Shown: in pieces, positions 10,611-23,088 of the stretch | Position numbering within the stretch: the stretch's first letter is position 1 | Layout: each line of letters starts with the position of its first letter | DNA from: Nereocystis luetkeana | Taxonomy: Eukaryota; Sar; Phaeophyceae; Laminariales; Laminariaceae | DNA length: 64,000 nt | Reading direction: 5' to 3' | NCBI GenBank assembly: GCA_031213475.1 | Contig: JARUPZ010000012.1 | Coordinates: 5,280,949 to 5,344,948, forward strand | Made by a program: the position numbers and the translations under genes | Notes under the pieces: model-generated | What the model was told of the DNA's origin: nothing | Database searches by the model: none | Seen by the model: only the letters and a program-made list of their open reading frames with translations

Positions 10611-11426
10611 GGCCAGTTCTTATGCAGTCGGAAACACGGATTGAAAAAGCCGGTTTCCGAACGGAGACAAAACTTGGCTTTCTTATGCGGTTGAAAAAGC
10701 GCGTTTTCAATCCAAGATTTTCGATTAATTTTTTCAAGTGGACCAGACAGTGGAGAAAACTGAGATTTTCGACCCTACACGCCAGTCGGATTCATGCTTC
10801 AATAAAGTTAGAAAGTCCCGCCGCATACGAGTATCACACACCTACGCCACAACAACAGGACATACGACACGACCCGACACCACAACATCGGCGACGCTGG
10901 CTTGGCTGCTGTCACTTCTGCCGCTGCTCGCCGCGGGTTAGCGTGATTCATCCTTATCTACGCCCACGTGCAGCACCCAATGGCCGCAGTGCGTGGTATC
11001 GATGACCTTTTGCCAACTTCTGCGCTGGCTGTAGCTTTGGTGGCTCTCGAAGAAGTCCAGCGCCGCGATGGCCTCGAGGACGAGATGGAGGAGAACGCTC
11101 CGCGTGTGAAGCTCACACGCTGCTCGAGGAAGAAGCAAGACATCAGCATGTATGTGCGGTTGGGCGCAGCTGCTGGAAGATGAAGACCTTTTTGACGCCA
11201 CGATCATTACGGCGAAGCAGTTTCGAACCGACTTCCGCCTACCCTAACCCTTTTTTTTTGGAGCTAGTCTGGTCACTCACTCCCTTACATCTTTCGCCTC
11301 CAGAAAAAACGCAAAACCTGTATATTCGATTCGACAGACGATACGAAGGGTAGCGGTTCCCAATCCAGTCGGAAAAAAAGCCGATCGGAAACCGGCTTTT
11401 TCATTCCGACTGCATAAGAATTGGCC
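10611..11426. mobile_element. PIF/Harbinger-like element with long inverted ends
   Basis: The left end (GGCCAGTTCTTATGCAGTCG) and the right end (its near inverse, CGACTGCATAAGAATTGGCC) extend into a further inverted AAAAGCCGGTTTCCGA block, giving terminal repeats of about 45 bp. The flanks are TGA and TAA, compatible with the 3-bp target duplication of PIF/Harbinger elements. The interior holds a transposase-like N-terminal fragment (10968-11247). At about 0.8 kb it is too short to be autonomous. Confidence 0.65.
10968..11247 (+). pseudogene. Harbinger-type transposase N-terminus, frameshifted and truncated
   Basis: The first frame reads MAAVRGIDDLL through a helical Leu/Glu-rich stretch to a basic SRKKQDISMYVRL segment. 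The reading then has to shift frame near 11155-11165 to continue as WAQLLEDEDLFD and KQFRTDFRLP, followed by a stop at 11245-11247. An FRxxFRLP-type segment downstream of a basic region is typical of the N-terminal part of PIF/Harbinger transposases. The catalytic DDE region is absent. The frameshift plus deletion marks it as dead. Confidence 0.5.
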
Positions 11427-12053
11427 TAACAAGGGAAGAAAAAGAAAAAGATGAAGAAATAAACAAACAGACTTTCGCTTTTTCGTAAAAAACAGCAAGT
11501 TGATTTCTAACGAGGAAAAAAAACGAAAACAAAATAAGACGCCGAGTCGAATTTGTGTGCGGTGCAATTTTTCAGAATGACTCCAACCGCCACAGCACGT
11601 GATTCCGGCGATAACGCCCAACAGCGACGGTGGATAGACACAACTCGCACACGCGCTGTTGTGAAGGGAGGGAGAGTGTCATGAGGCTTAGATAGGGTAG
11701 GCGATCGGTTAACCTTTTGCCAGAAGCCCAACGGACTAAGACCTCAACACTTGGGCCTCTTCGCTATCCAAGATGCCGTCACCATGTTCGCAGCAGGTCG
11801 CAGGGTCACAACCCAAGCTCAAAGTTCAAATGTGACTGCTGGGCAGGGACACAGCGCAAGCTCAAGGTCTAAATGCTACTGCTGGGAAGCAAAAATGCAG
11901 GGGTTTCCTAGAGATTTTCACGGAAGATGTTTATCGGGGATTGGGGGGGTCCCGTATTTTCGCCGGCCAATTCCTGTTACTTACCGCGAAAATGGCCCAC
12001 CGTAAGGACGTAGTTCCGTAATCCGACAACATCCTTGGTGAGGCGTTCTACTA

Positions 12054-12158
12054 TTACGGGGGACCATAGTAAATAGGACCAAACATTGTTAGTAAAAATA
12101 AGTAAATGTGTAGATTTTTGTGTGTACCGTAGGTCCTATTTACTATGTCCCCCCGCAA
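12054..12158. mobile_element. TA-flanked MITE, copy 5
   Basis: The left end is TTACGGGGGACCATAGTAAA and the right end is TTTACTATGTCCCCCCGCAA, TA on both sides. The interior has no CCTGGTA insertion, so it serves as an unscarred reference. Confidence 0.9.
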
Positions 12159-14583
12159 TACCACAAGCTGAAGATACTTTTATAGTCATAGTGGGTAGGG
12201 GGGTTAAATTTCCTCACGGGCTGACCGGTCGAAGAATTGCCGGGTTCAACGTTGAAGGTAGGCGTTGATTCATTGCCGTTCACCCCCCTAATGTATGCAG
12301 AACCACATTCGCATGGGGATATCAAGTCGAATGGAGATCGAGAGATGCCCATGGACGCACGCGTGAAAGACGAACGACGAAAGTCAATCGTTGTACGAGT
12401 ATACACGAGTAAGTGCGGGACTGAGACCTGCCCCCACTTTTTCGGTCGGGATTGGAAATAAAGAAAGGCTTGGTATCACACGCGTGTGAGTACCGGTAGC
12501 TCTCACTGTTAAGTAGGATCTCGCGCCGCTGCTGGTGGGTGTTAGAAACAGCTGCTGTCGGTACTGCAGATACCACTTGCAACTGCGGCTGCAGCTCTGG
12601 TGGAACGCATACGTTGAAGACACTATACGCACAGAGAAGAGAAGGGAAGAGAAGAGAAGGCTCTGGTGCTGTGACATCCATGTTGTGGCCTCCGGGGCCA
12701 TCCCGTGAATAACTTTTCTTCTGTGCATGCCCCCTTAGGTTGTTGGTGGCTCGGTTAGATCGTACTATGCCTTGCATCCCAAACTCCAACCTGCCGATCG
12801 CACCAAACCCCACCCGGCCACCGTCGAACTACCAGGCCGCCGCCAGTCGGTGAGCAGTCACCCCCCGGGTAGTTCGGCAAGCTACGGCTCACCGCTGTAT
12901 CTACATAATATCTACGTCTAACCTTTTCGACTATTAATACCACCTTGCTCTGAGCACAGGTGACTGTCCGAAGAGGGAGTCGGCTCGGACGATGAAATCG
13001 ACGGTGCAGTTCCCGGACTGAGGCAAACGAACGTCGGAGGCTGGGGCCCACACCTCTCTTGTGCCCAGCAAAGTTCACCACTTACTCGACAACACGCTTT
13101 TCGATCGGTCAATGACTGATTTTTCGGGATGTTTTCTTGGTCAACACGCGCACGAACATATCTTGCATCCTGCTCCCACATGGTACATACCCTGATCCGC
13201 GCCGACCTGATCCCACCCGGACTAGAGCCCTCCAGTCTCAACCTGGGAATAATTTTTTAGCGGTAAAAACTCCCCTCCTTTTGCCCAAACGTATCACCGC
13301 CATGGCGAGCGTCTCGACCTGTGATTGGTGCTACAACAAAAAAACTGAATAGCTCTACCACCCACGTTTTGGGAGAGAAACTGCTTGGAAATAATGTGTT
13401 GTCATTTTTGCCGTATCAGTCGCAAAGGCTGCTGCATTCTCCTCTCTCCGAGTTAGGCCGAGATCTCTTGGGCGCCGAGCCTCTTAAGTCAGCGTCAGCC
13501 GTTTGTCAGGGAGGGGCGACTTCCGTCACCGAGAGGATGCCTGCGGTGACATTCGGGACGCCGGGAAGAGCTTCACCCAACCATGCCCATTGATGACATT
13601 ACGCTGCTGCTGCCGATGATGAACTTTTAAGCCGCGCTGACGGGTCGTCTCGGCTTCTTCTGGACATTTTGGCGTGGCTCCGTCCTTCTGCCTTGCGCGC
13701 ATGCTCGTGCCGAAAGCTTGGCCTGGCCTTGTCTTGCCCCCCCCTTCTCTTCCCTTCCTTTCCAGCCTTGCGCTGTCGTCCTCCTGCCCGCGCGGCACAC
13801 GGTGCTTGAGGTACGGACGCTCTGGCTGAGGGGTCCCTCCGTCCCTCCCCCCCCTTCCTCCCTCCGAAAGGAGTTCCGATGTGAGTTTTCGGAAGGGTGG
13901 GGGGGGGGGTCTGGTCGTGGTGCAGCAGCCACCATTTTCGGGCACGTGAGCATATTTTTGCGAATGGCAGTCCGTTTGTTTCGGATACATAGCAGTGGGT
14001 GGCGCTCCCCGTTCTCCCCCCCCTCCCGCCGCCACCGCTGTATGTCCATCCCTCTGTCTGTCTGTCTGTCTGTCTGTGTGTCTGTGTGTCTGTGTGTCTG
14101 TCTGTCTATCTTGCCTGTCTGTCTATCTGTCTGTGTTTGCTTTTTCCTGCTTTTCGTCTGTGTGTCTGTCTATTTATAAGGCGACCGCTTGGGGGTTGCG
14201 TTGCCCCTCTCCCGAACGTGCCCTGAAGGGCTTATCGCATCTTCTCGTGCGATACAGACACCCTCGCCTCCTCTTCCTGCATGTATGCGCGCATGCGTGT
14301 ATGCCCTCTCTCGCTTTCCTTTTTATGTGTTCGCTCTCACCCTCCTCCCCTCCACGCGTCTATATATGTCTTTACTTGTTTCGTTTTTTTTCGTCCCCCC
14401 CCCCCCCCCCTCATTCCTGGATGCATGCATGTATAGCATGTCCTCCCTCGGTTGCATGTATTCTTACGTGTTCGCTTGCCCCCCCCCCTCCCCCCCCTCA
14501 ACCCGCTACGGTCGGTGTTACGTTGCCTTACGTCGGAACCTGTTTCTTTTTTGGGGGGGGCGGGGTCGGGGATGGGGACGCAG
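12159..14583. other. Unassigned; probable location of missing 5' exons of the helicase gene
   Basis: A SMARCAL1-type protein needs an N-terminus and the first half of the HARP domain upstream of the exon at 14584. No frame here could be matched to them with compatible splice sites. The segment includes a TCTG-type microsatellite at about 14049-14175 and C/T-rich tracts at 13720-13870 and 14330-14500. Confidence 0.4.
14049..14175. repeat. (TCTG)n microsatellite
   Basis: A nearly continuous TCTG/TGTC tetranucleotide array with TGTGTC and TATC interruptions. It lies upstream of the first recognised helicase exon. Confidence 0.9.
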
Positions 14584-14669
14584 AGCATGTCAGGCGCGGT
14601 TTTCGACCACCCTAACAAGGCGTGGCACTTTCCCTTGGATACCCGTGCCGAGGTCCTGCGGAGAGTGAG
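14584..14669 (+). CDS. Helicase exon A: second half of HARP domain
   Basis: The exon is bounded by gacgcag/ and /gtgagt and ends in phase 2. It encodes [15 protein letters not shown] followed by [10 protein letters not shown]. This matches the core of the SMARCAL1 HARP domain, where an FDxxxKxWxFPL segment is followed by a helix. HARP domains are needed for annealing activity in SMARCAL1. The first half of the domain should be in an upstream exon that I did not find. Confidence 0.8.
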
Positions 14670-15090
14670 GTGAGTGCTGCATTGTTTTTTCCGCACTAGA
14701 ATTTAAGTTAGGTTTGTCCCGAATCACGTGGGTGCAGCTAAAGCGTGGGCAGTCCGGTTTACAACTCTTTTTTGTTTTTGCGTTTCTGTCTTTCTCGTAC
14801 ACTTCGTGTGTATATTGTACGTGTAGAGTTGTATTTTCGTGTTTATTGTGTTGCTACAAAATCACGTAAGCTGTGAGTTACGCCAGCTTTTGTATGACGT
14901 GTGTGGTGTTCTGGGCGGCTGTATGAACAGTGGCTGCTGGTGTAGTAGTGGCAGTAGCTGTAGCAGTAGTAGTAGTAGTAGTAGTAACAGTAGTTGTAGC
15001 AGTAGCACTATACGAAGTATAGCATTATTAGTGCTCCGGAATACTAGTAGTAGTAGTAGCAGTAGTAGTAGAGTAGTAGTAGTAGTAGTC

Positions 15091-15126
<36 letters not shown>

Positions 15127-18100
15127 TGTGCAGTAGTATGTTATTGTGATAAACTTCACAGCTCGAAACGTTCTCAAGGTGACTCGGCTGCCACGTTTTG
15201 TCGCTTGATACAAGCCGTGCTGTCGCTCATCCTCTTTATTATTTCTTCGCGAATTGTGATCGAGAGTGTTTCGTAGCGTCCAAAGCGGCAGGGTTTCTGT
15301 GAATGCCATTTTTACATGATAACTGTCTCTGTTTTTCCTGTGGTCGAGAAAGGGTAGAAACAAGGCGGAGACTGTGGCGGCAAGATGTCGCGTTTGTTGT
15401 TGTTGATGATGGTGATGGCGGTGGTGGTGGTGGTGGTGTCCCTGTTGCTGTTGGTGTCGGTGTTGTTATTGGTTCCTGCTTTTGTGGCGTACTTGTTGGT
15501 GTTGGTGTTGGTGTTGGATGAAGTCGCGATATGGTTGTTGGTGTTGAATGAAGTCGCGATGTTGGTGTTGGTGTTGGTGGTGGTGCTGATCTCATTGCTG
15601 CTTACGTTGCTGTCGCTCCCGTTTTTTGTTGTTGTTGTTTTTGTTGTTGTCGCTGCTGGTGTTATTGCTGATAGTGCTGTTTGTCGTCGTCGTCGTCGTT
15701 CTTGTGCTCGAACGGCCGGCGCTTCGAGCTTGGTGCAAGCAATGTCTGCCTGGTCGGTGGCAACCCAACGTGCTCAGTCCCGGCACTGTAGGCATGCGAA
15801 GGTCTGTGGCCATAATACTTCGGCCATCCATAACATGAGTACCCCCCCCTGCATCCCACCGCCGCCACTCTCTCTGTGACTCGCTGCGTATACCGCTCAT
15901 ACCGCGCATAATGCCCCCCAATCAGAGCCGTACCCGGAGTAGAGGTCGTGGACTGGCCGCCCTTGGTGGCGAATTTACTCAAGGGGCTGCTCAAGGTCAG
16001 TTTGGTTTACATGTCTCATCACTATTTCGGGGGGGGCATATTAAATAGGACCTACAGTACGTACAAAAACCTATATATTTTGCTATTTTTACTATCAATA
16101 TTTGGTCCTATTTACTGTTCCCCCCCCGTAATACTGTATACTTTGTATACGTACTGCACTACTCCTGTCTGTCGGTGGGTCACCAGTCACCAACCATCGC
16201 ACACCCTATTATATGACAAATACATGTATGTAGCTCACAGCCCCGGTTGTTTTTGTTTACATGCATCACATATTATTTTGTTTTTTCTTGTAAAGCATGA
16301 CAGATTTACGGGGGGTTTTCTCGAGTGTTTGGATCATATAATATGTTTTTTTTTTCATGCGGATTCCGTGGTTAATTTCGTATTTGTGAAAGTATTAGGC
16401 GTTAGGTAGCTTCACGCATCAAGTTTATGTCCCGTGCTACGCACCTTCGCAAATGCAAAGAAAAAAAAAGAAAAGAAGACCACGCCCTGTTTTCTCTTGT
16501 AAATCCCCTGGTACGCACCACTTTGTATTTACCGCTGTACTTCCTTGTTTGTCTTTTTCCGCGTGTCAGAAAATGTCACCAAGGACAAAATTAACCCAAT
16601 GTACCAGTATCTCTGTGGTGTAGCTTTGCGACCACATAACTTGTATCTCTTCTACTAGGATTGAAGAATCGGCACGGACACTGGTTGTGCTGGATGTCGA
16701 CGGGTAGAAAGAACGGCTGAATGTGAAGAACACACACACTTCACCCTCCGTTACTTGAGGCCAAAACACTCGCAATAGCGTGTTACACGCAAGTCAATAC
16801 ACCCGTCTTGAGACGAATTTCGAAGCCGACGTTGTCGACGATGGGACGAGTGCACACGCCGAGCGATGCGTCTACTACGGAACGCTCTCGCCGAGATATT
16901 TTCCAAGGGCCACCATTTTCGTCGGGTTTTCCCTCCCTAGGTTTCGAGAAACTCTCCTCGGAAATTCGTTTCAGGGGTAAGCGGGGGTGTTGCCTTATTA
17001 CCGGTGTGTTATATTTTCACCCGTGTGTTATCTCAACACCCGTGTGTTTCACGGCGAGTGTAGGATAACAAGATGTGACACAGAGCTCGGGCTGGCTTTT
17101 TTGTCTGTGGGCTCTCTCCTTCATGACCCCTTCCCCCAGCGGGATGCAGCTCACCCTTAATGGGACTCGCCGAACACCTCACGACCCTTTCGAAAGCTCG
17201 GTGCGATCAATGTCTGCCTGGTCGGTGAAAACCAGACGGGTTCCATCCTGACGACTACGGCCATGGATGACATGAGTACACGTCCCCCCCCCCCCTCCCC
17301 CGGTCGCGCTCTTGCCGAATGCGGAATGGGTTTCCTGATCGCTTGGGTAGGGTGTCGCTAGCGGGGGGCGGAACGCTGCGGCCGACGAGGAGGAAATGGC
17401 GGAGGAGATCCGACACAGGATGGAGAGCATACCAGAGGCTCTTCTGGAAACCCTGTACCCTTTCCAGGTGGGGTGGGGATGGCGGCGGTGGTGGGGGGCG
17501 AATGGGATGGGGGGGGCGGGGGGGGGTGTACTGGGATAGGAGAGATGTACTCGATCCCATGCATGGCCGTAGTCGTTTCGCCAGGGTGGTGGAGGGGGCG
17601 GTGGGTGGGGGAGGGAGGGTGTCAGTGAGGGGTTCGGGAGGTGGTGGAGGTGGTGGCGGAAGCGGTGGTGGTGGTTTACGTCAGGGTGGTAGCGGTGGTG
17701 GTGGCGGTGTTGGTGATCGTGGAGTGATCGAGCCTTTGCGGTGATCAACGCGGTCGGACGAGTCTATGTTTGGTTTTAGTTAGACGCTGTTCGGTTCGGT
17801 TTGGTTCGGTTTGGTTCGGTTCGGTTCGGTTCAATTCGGTCCGATTCGATTTGGGTCGGTTTGATTCAGTTCGTGTGTCCGCCGGGGCGTAAGAAGGGTA
17901 TGTAGGTTCCCAATTTCCGCTGTAAAATTGTTTTCCTGCGACCAAAGCGAACATGGGGGTGCCAGGGGGGCGTGAAGACGGTGATGACGCGGGAGTCGTA
18001 AAGCGGCCGTAAACAAGAAATTAACGAAAGGAATCGGGGGTCGGGGTTGGAGTCGGGGCCTTTACTGTGCCGAAGCGGTGGAGGCTGTGCCGCTCTTTTT

Positions 18101-18897
18101 CGCGAGCGTGTGAGAGAGGCGGAAGCGCGAGGGGGGAGACGCAGAGGTGCGAATGTACACATGGAGACACATGGAGTGCAACGATGAAGCGAAGCTAAGA
18201 CGAGACCGACCCAAACTAGCCTACGTCACCATGAACATCTTCCTTCGAATTCGAAAAACGGTATGTTTGATCTTACAAACAATGTACTTATAAGTGTTTC
18301 TTGCGCAACTCATCCTTTTCAAAACAGTGTACTAGGATACTCGTAGGTCAAAAGCGTGTATCTGTCGAGTTATTAGTGATATACCTGTGTATTTCGTTTC
18401 CAAACCTGAGTATGGTATCGGCCAATTTGGTCGAACTCACAGCTGACGTACGTACCGTATTCGTAACATTTCGGTGTTTTCATTGTTACAGTGAACGGCA
18501 TGATGGAATATGACCAGCAGATAATTCTGAGTTTGAAACGCCCGACCTTGAAATTGCCTGGACCCGAATCTCGCCGACTGGAAACCTCCAGGCGGAGTGC
18601 CTGCTGTTTGCCATCAAGAAGGGGGGGAGAATTCTACTAGGTGGGGTTCGTAAGGGGGGGGATGGGGGCAGAAGGGACGGTGTTTCGTTCGAAGACAATT
18701 GTTAGCGTTGTCTTGTCCATGGGGTGAGAGTAAGGTCAATCCGAGCGTTTGTTTGCGTTTTTGACCGCGCATGGCGCGGTAAGTTGGGTTGGGTTTGTGA
18801 GGCGTTGATTGCGCCGCGAGGGGTCGAACGAAAGTCGCCAGCCCTTTTGCGCCCCTCGGCCGTGTTGTGCTCGACCGTGGCGCTGCTGCTGCTGCTG

Positions 18898-18936
<39 letters not shown>

Positions 18937-21781
18937 ATGCTGTCAATACCTGCAGCTCTACATAGCCGCCTCACGCCCCGCGCGACGGCGACACCATTGA
19001 AGAGCGCTCAAGTCCGTGGGGCTCTCCTGTCGCTATAGTTTCGCCTGAATCAACAGACGCTCCCGCGCGTTCCCCGCCTCTCGCAAGGAAGCTCAGCCTC
19101 GGTTGTGTGAGTGTCTGTAGGGTCTATTGTTCGGTGGTTGTCTGGATCGTAAGGCGCTATCAACGGTTTTTCTTCCTTGCTCGCTTGTTATGCACCTGGT
19201 AGGTAAAACCTCCTTTTTCACGGCATAGCCCTTTTGTTTGCCTTCGCCTTCCTGTTGGAGGGGGGCAGAGGGAATACGGAGGGGGGGGGGGGGGGGGGAG
19301 GGAGGGGGTGTAGAAGAGGGGGGGGTCATCTTACGACTAGTCGAACACCTGCCTCCGCCGCTCTCCCTTCCTTCCTCCCCCCTTCCCGCCTTCTGTCCCC
19401 CGTTGCACCGCTCCGTAAATTTCGTGACCAAACTAAAAACATTTGTTTTCTTGGAAACAACAATCAGGCGATGAGATGGGCCTAGGCAAGACCCTGCAGG
19501 CGTTGGCGGTGGCTTGCTCGTACCGAGAAGACTGGCCTGTGCTCGTCGTCGCGCCCTCCAGCCTTCGGAGCAATTGGCAGAACGAGGCTAGGAAATGGGT
19601 GCCGGGGCTGACCAAAGAGAATACTCAGGTCAGTGGGTTATTAATAGTTGATTCAGATTAATGGGTTAGTCGATTCGTTGGTGAGATGGAGGAGGGAGGA
19701 GGGGTTAAGGGAGGAGGTAATTGGGGTGGGGGGGCAGGAGGAGGGGGCGGGGGAGGGGAGGGGGGGAAGGGGGAGAAGGGGGGTTTGCTCCATTCTCCGG
19801 CTCTTCCTGTTGTTTTGCCAGGGCGCTGTGTTTAGTTTTGTCTTGTTTTGGTGTTCCCGTGTGGTTGTGTTTCTGTCTTTGCGTTTTCGTCGTGTGCTGT
19901 TGTGTATCCCGGACGGAATCGGCGGCGGCACATCGTTTGACGACGCACCATTCTGAAGAATAAGCCATGCCGTCAACGCTTTCGGAGAGAGGATCCAGGA
20001 GGGGGGAACTCTAGAGAGAGACCACCGGCATTGCTTTCGTGGGTTTCGAGAAAATCCCACCAGCGGTTGGCGTGAAAAGAGAGACAAATATGGAAAAGAG
20101 GGAGAAGAAGAGAGAAATGCCCGATTTGTTCGAGCCGCGCAAAAGGGCATCATCTACGGTACCTACCTACCTACCTATCTACCTACCTACCTACCCACCT
20201 ACCTACCTACCCACCTACCCACCCACCTACCCACCCACCTACCTACCTACCTACCTACCTACCTACCTACCTACCTACCTACCTACCTCCCTACCTTCCT
20301 CTGTCTAAAACTGAACCCAGCCTAGGCAAACTGAACAGTGTCCAAACCCACCCCGTTTTTCGTTCGTCCAACCTGTTTTATCGTTTTCGCTTTTTGTTTT
20401 TGTTTTTGTTGTTGTTGTTGTTGTCACGAGGCAGATCGTGAAGGATAGTAAGGAGGGGGTCAGGGACAACGCTCTCATGGTGATCGTTTCCTACGACNNN
20501 NNNNNNNNNNNNNNNNNNNNNNNNNNNNNNNNNNNNNNNNNNNNNNNNNNNNNNNNNNNNNNNNNNNNNNNNNNNNNNNNNNNNNNNNNNNNNNNNNGGT
20601 CAATGGTCAAATGACTCAAGCAAGCACGAAATCGGTACGCCCCTCCACCCACCCTCCCCCCTCGCTCATCCCCTATCCCCCCCCCCGCTCGCCTCTCCTC
20701 CTCTTTTTTCCCGTTCTCGTTCTCATGCTCAGTTTCAGTTTATCATCGCCGACGAGAGTCATTTCCTCAAAAGCGTCGACGCTCAGCGGTCTCTGGCAGT
20801 TGTACCCCTGATGCAGCGCGCGGGTAAGTTTTCCGAAAGGGAAAAGAGCTGGGTGCAGCTGGGGGGTCGGAGAGAGGGGTTGCGTGCAGCCGAGCGCTCG
20901 CGTGCGTGCTGGGGAGGGAGGGGTGGAGGGTGCAGGGTGTGTGTATGGTGTGTGTACTTGATATCATGCATGGCCGTCGTCGTATGACCATAGACCCGCG
21001 CATCCCTACAATGCCGGGACGGAACACGCCAGGTTTTCACCGACCAGGCAGGGGGGGGAGGGGAATTATTTTTTGCCTGCCGTAGTCATTTGACCATTGA
21101 CCACGCATCCCTTCCGAGGCGGCGCAGGGGGTAATTTGTAGGCCACCTTTTCTCGGGCTCACGCCGCCAGCCCCCCCCCCCCTCTTCTCCTCTTCCGTGT
21201 TCCGTTCTTGCGTGAAAGCCTGCGCCTGTGTGCGTGCCTGTGTGCGCGTGTTTGTGTTTGTTTCTGTCTTTGTGAAATTCATGTGGGCGTCTCTCTTTGT
21301 TTTATGTCTACTCGCTTACGTCCGTTCCATTCACGGTCGTCACCTTTCTTTCTCCTCCCTCCCTATTCATGAGGGACCATGGTAAATAGGACCAAATATT
21401 GTGAGTAAGAATAGGTGAATGTATAGGTTTTTGTGTGTACCGTAGGTCCTATTTACTATGGCCCCCGTAATAGTCGTAACTCAGATCCGGGGGCACTGAA
21501 TACCGGTGTCTCTCCCCCCCTCCCCGCTACGGTATGTATATGCTTCGGTAGTTGCCTTGCTTTTTTATCACGAGAAGGGTTCGACCCTTTCTGTCCTCAT
21601 CGACTCCCGTCGAATTGCGTTGTGCGGAGTATGTGCTCATGCGTGTGTCATATGGTTGCGTCTCTTGCGTGCGCCTGTCGATTCTTCCCTCCTCCCCGCC
21701 CGCCCCCCCCTGCCTCTGCGAACCCCATTTCGATCAAAACAACGCTCTGACACACAAAACAACAACAAACAAAAACTCGGG

Positions 21782-21812
<31 letters not shown>

Positions 21813-23057
21813 AAACAGCACGGGCCATGTGCGTTACGGGCACCCCCGCGCTGTCGAGGCCCGCGGAGCTGTTCATGCAGCTGAAGGCGCTCATGCCCGA
21901 TACCTTTCGCGCTTTCCACCCCTTCGCAGTCAGGCGAGTCCATCCGTCCGTACGTGCGTACATAGAGCGGGGGTGTGAGGAGCAAGGACTTGCTATCGGG
22001 AAGTACGTGGACGAACGTCGTTAGTATTGCCAGGCAATACACGGAGAGATGGGATGTGAAGTGCAAGGGGTTGTTGTCGAGAAGTATGTACGTACGTGGG
22101 GCGAACGTTCGTTATTATTGTCTTGTCTTGTTTTTCGCCATGATCGTATCACGTAGTGTTCATGGTAAGGCACCCAAGAGGCAGTTACACAGTACTCCCA
22201 TTGCTGTCTCTGGAAGTGGCTCCACCGCAAATTAAATCAACTTATTGAAGCTGTCATCCTATGCAAGCCCGCCTCACAAGCGGTTCTTAGCAGGATGCAG
22301 CTCACCCTTCATGAGACTCGCCGGACACCTCACGGCGCTTCGCGCTTGGTGCAAGCAATGTCTGCCTGGTCGGTGAAAACCCGACATGCTCCGTCCCGGC
22401 ATTGTAGGGATGCGAGGGTCTATGATCGTACGACTCGGCCATGCATGAGATCGAGTACATCTCTCCTATCGAGTACACCCCCCCCCCCCCCCCCTGCAAT
22501 CAGCACCGCACCGGTCTGCCGCAACAGCACTCCAACACGGCAATTTCATAGCGATGAAGGCGTGCTTCAGTTAGAGATAGCACTTTTTTTAGCCCCCAAC
22601 CTTCCTCGTTGACGATGCTCCTCAATGGAGGAGCCGCCACCCCGCCGTCTTTTGGACCCGGCCTGCGCCTTTCACTGTACACACCACTATGGACGGAGAT
22701 ATAAGGAACTCTTGAACATTCAGAATGGAGACCAACCGGTCATTACATATCTGTCCATATGGTGGCATCTGGTACTTTCGTTTAGATCCCCAGCCCATGG
22801 GGCTTGGCTTACAAAGTTTCGCAAGGCCGATCGTTGGGTGAGGGTGGCGTGTATAGAGCTCCCCCGGCTAAGAGAGGAGCCCCGAGGAAATTACGTCCTG
22901 CCCCAGCAACGCGGCGCGTCTCTATCGTAAGTAAAGAGCGTGCAGCCCGCACAGCAGGGGTGCAATCAATCGTGTTCGAGCGCTCGAGTGTACAGGGACA
23001 AGAAGGTTCCCAATACCGAACGAAGCAAGGTGTTTTTTCGGAAAGAGACTTGGTCGA

Positions 23058-23088
<31 letters not shown>

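Larger units (their letters stand above)
14670..17361 (+). other. Intron 1 (2.7 kb), repeat-filled
   Basis: It holds an AGT trinucleotide array (about 14936-15128), a TTGGTG/GTT array (about 15388-15660), two C-tailed repeats (15718-15852, 17141-17302), a TA-flanked MITE (16025-16131) and a fragment of the CCCGTGTGATACGG fold-back family (16780-17075). No other gene is seen. Confidence 0.7.
17468..18591 (+). other. Intron 2 (1.1 kb)
   Basis: It contains a truncated C-tailed repeat, G-rich triplet tracts (about 17585-17730) and the TTCGG pentamer array. No additional coding exon is apparent. Confidence 0.7.
20824..21818 (+). other. Intron 6 (1.0 kb)
   Basis: It contains two inverted C-tailed repeat fragments (20939-21052, 21064-21160), a TA-flanked MITE (21366-21470) directly followed by a SINE-body fragment (21472-21610), and a CAA array (21781-21810) just before the acceptor. 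Confidence 0.75.
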
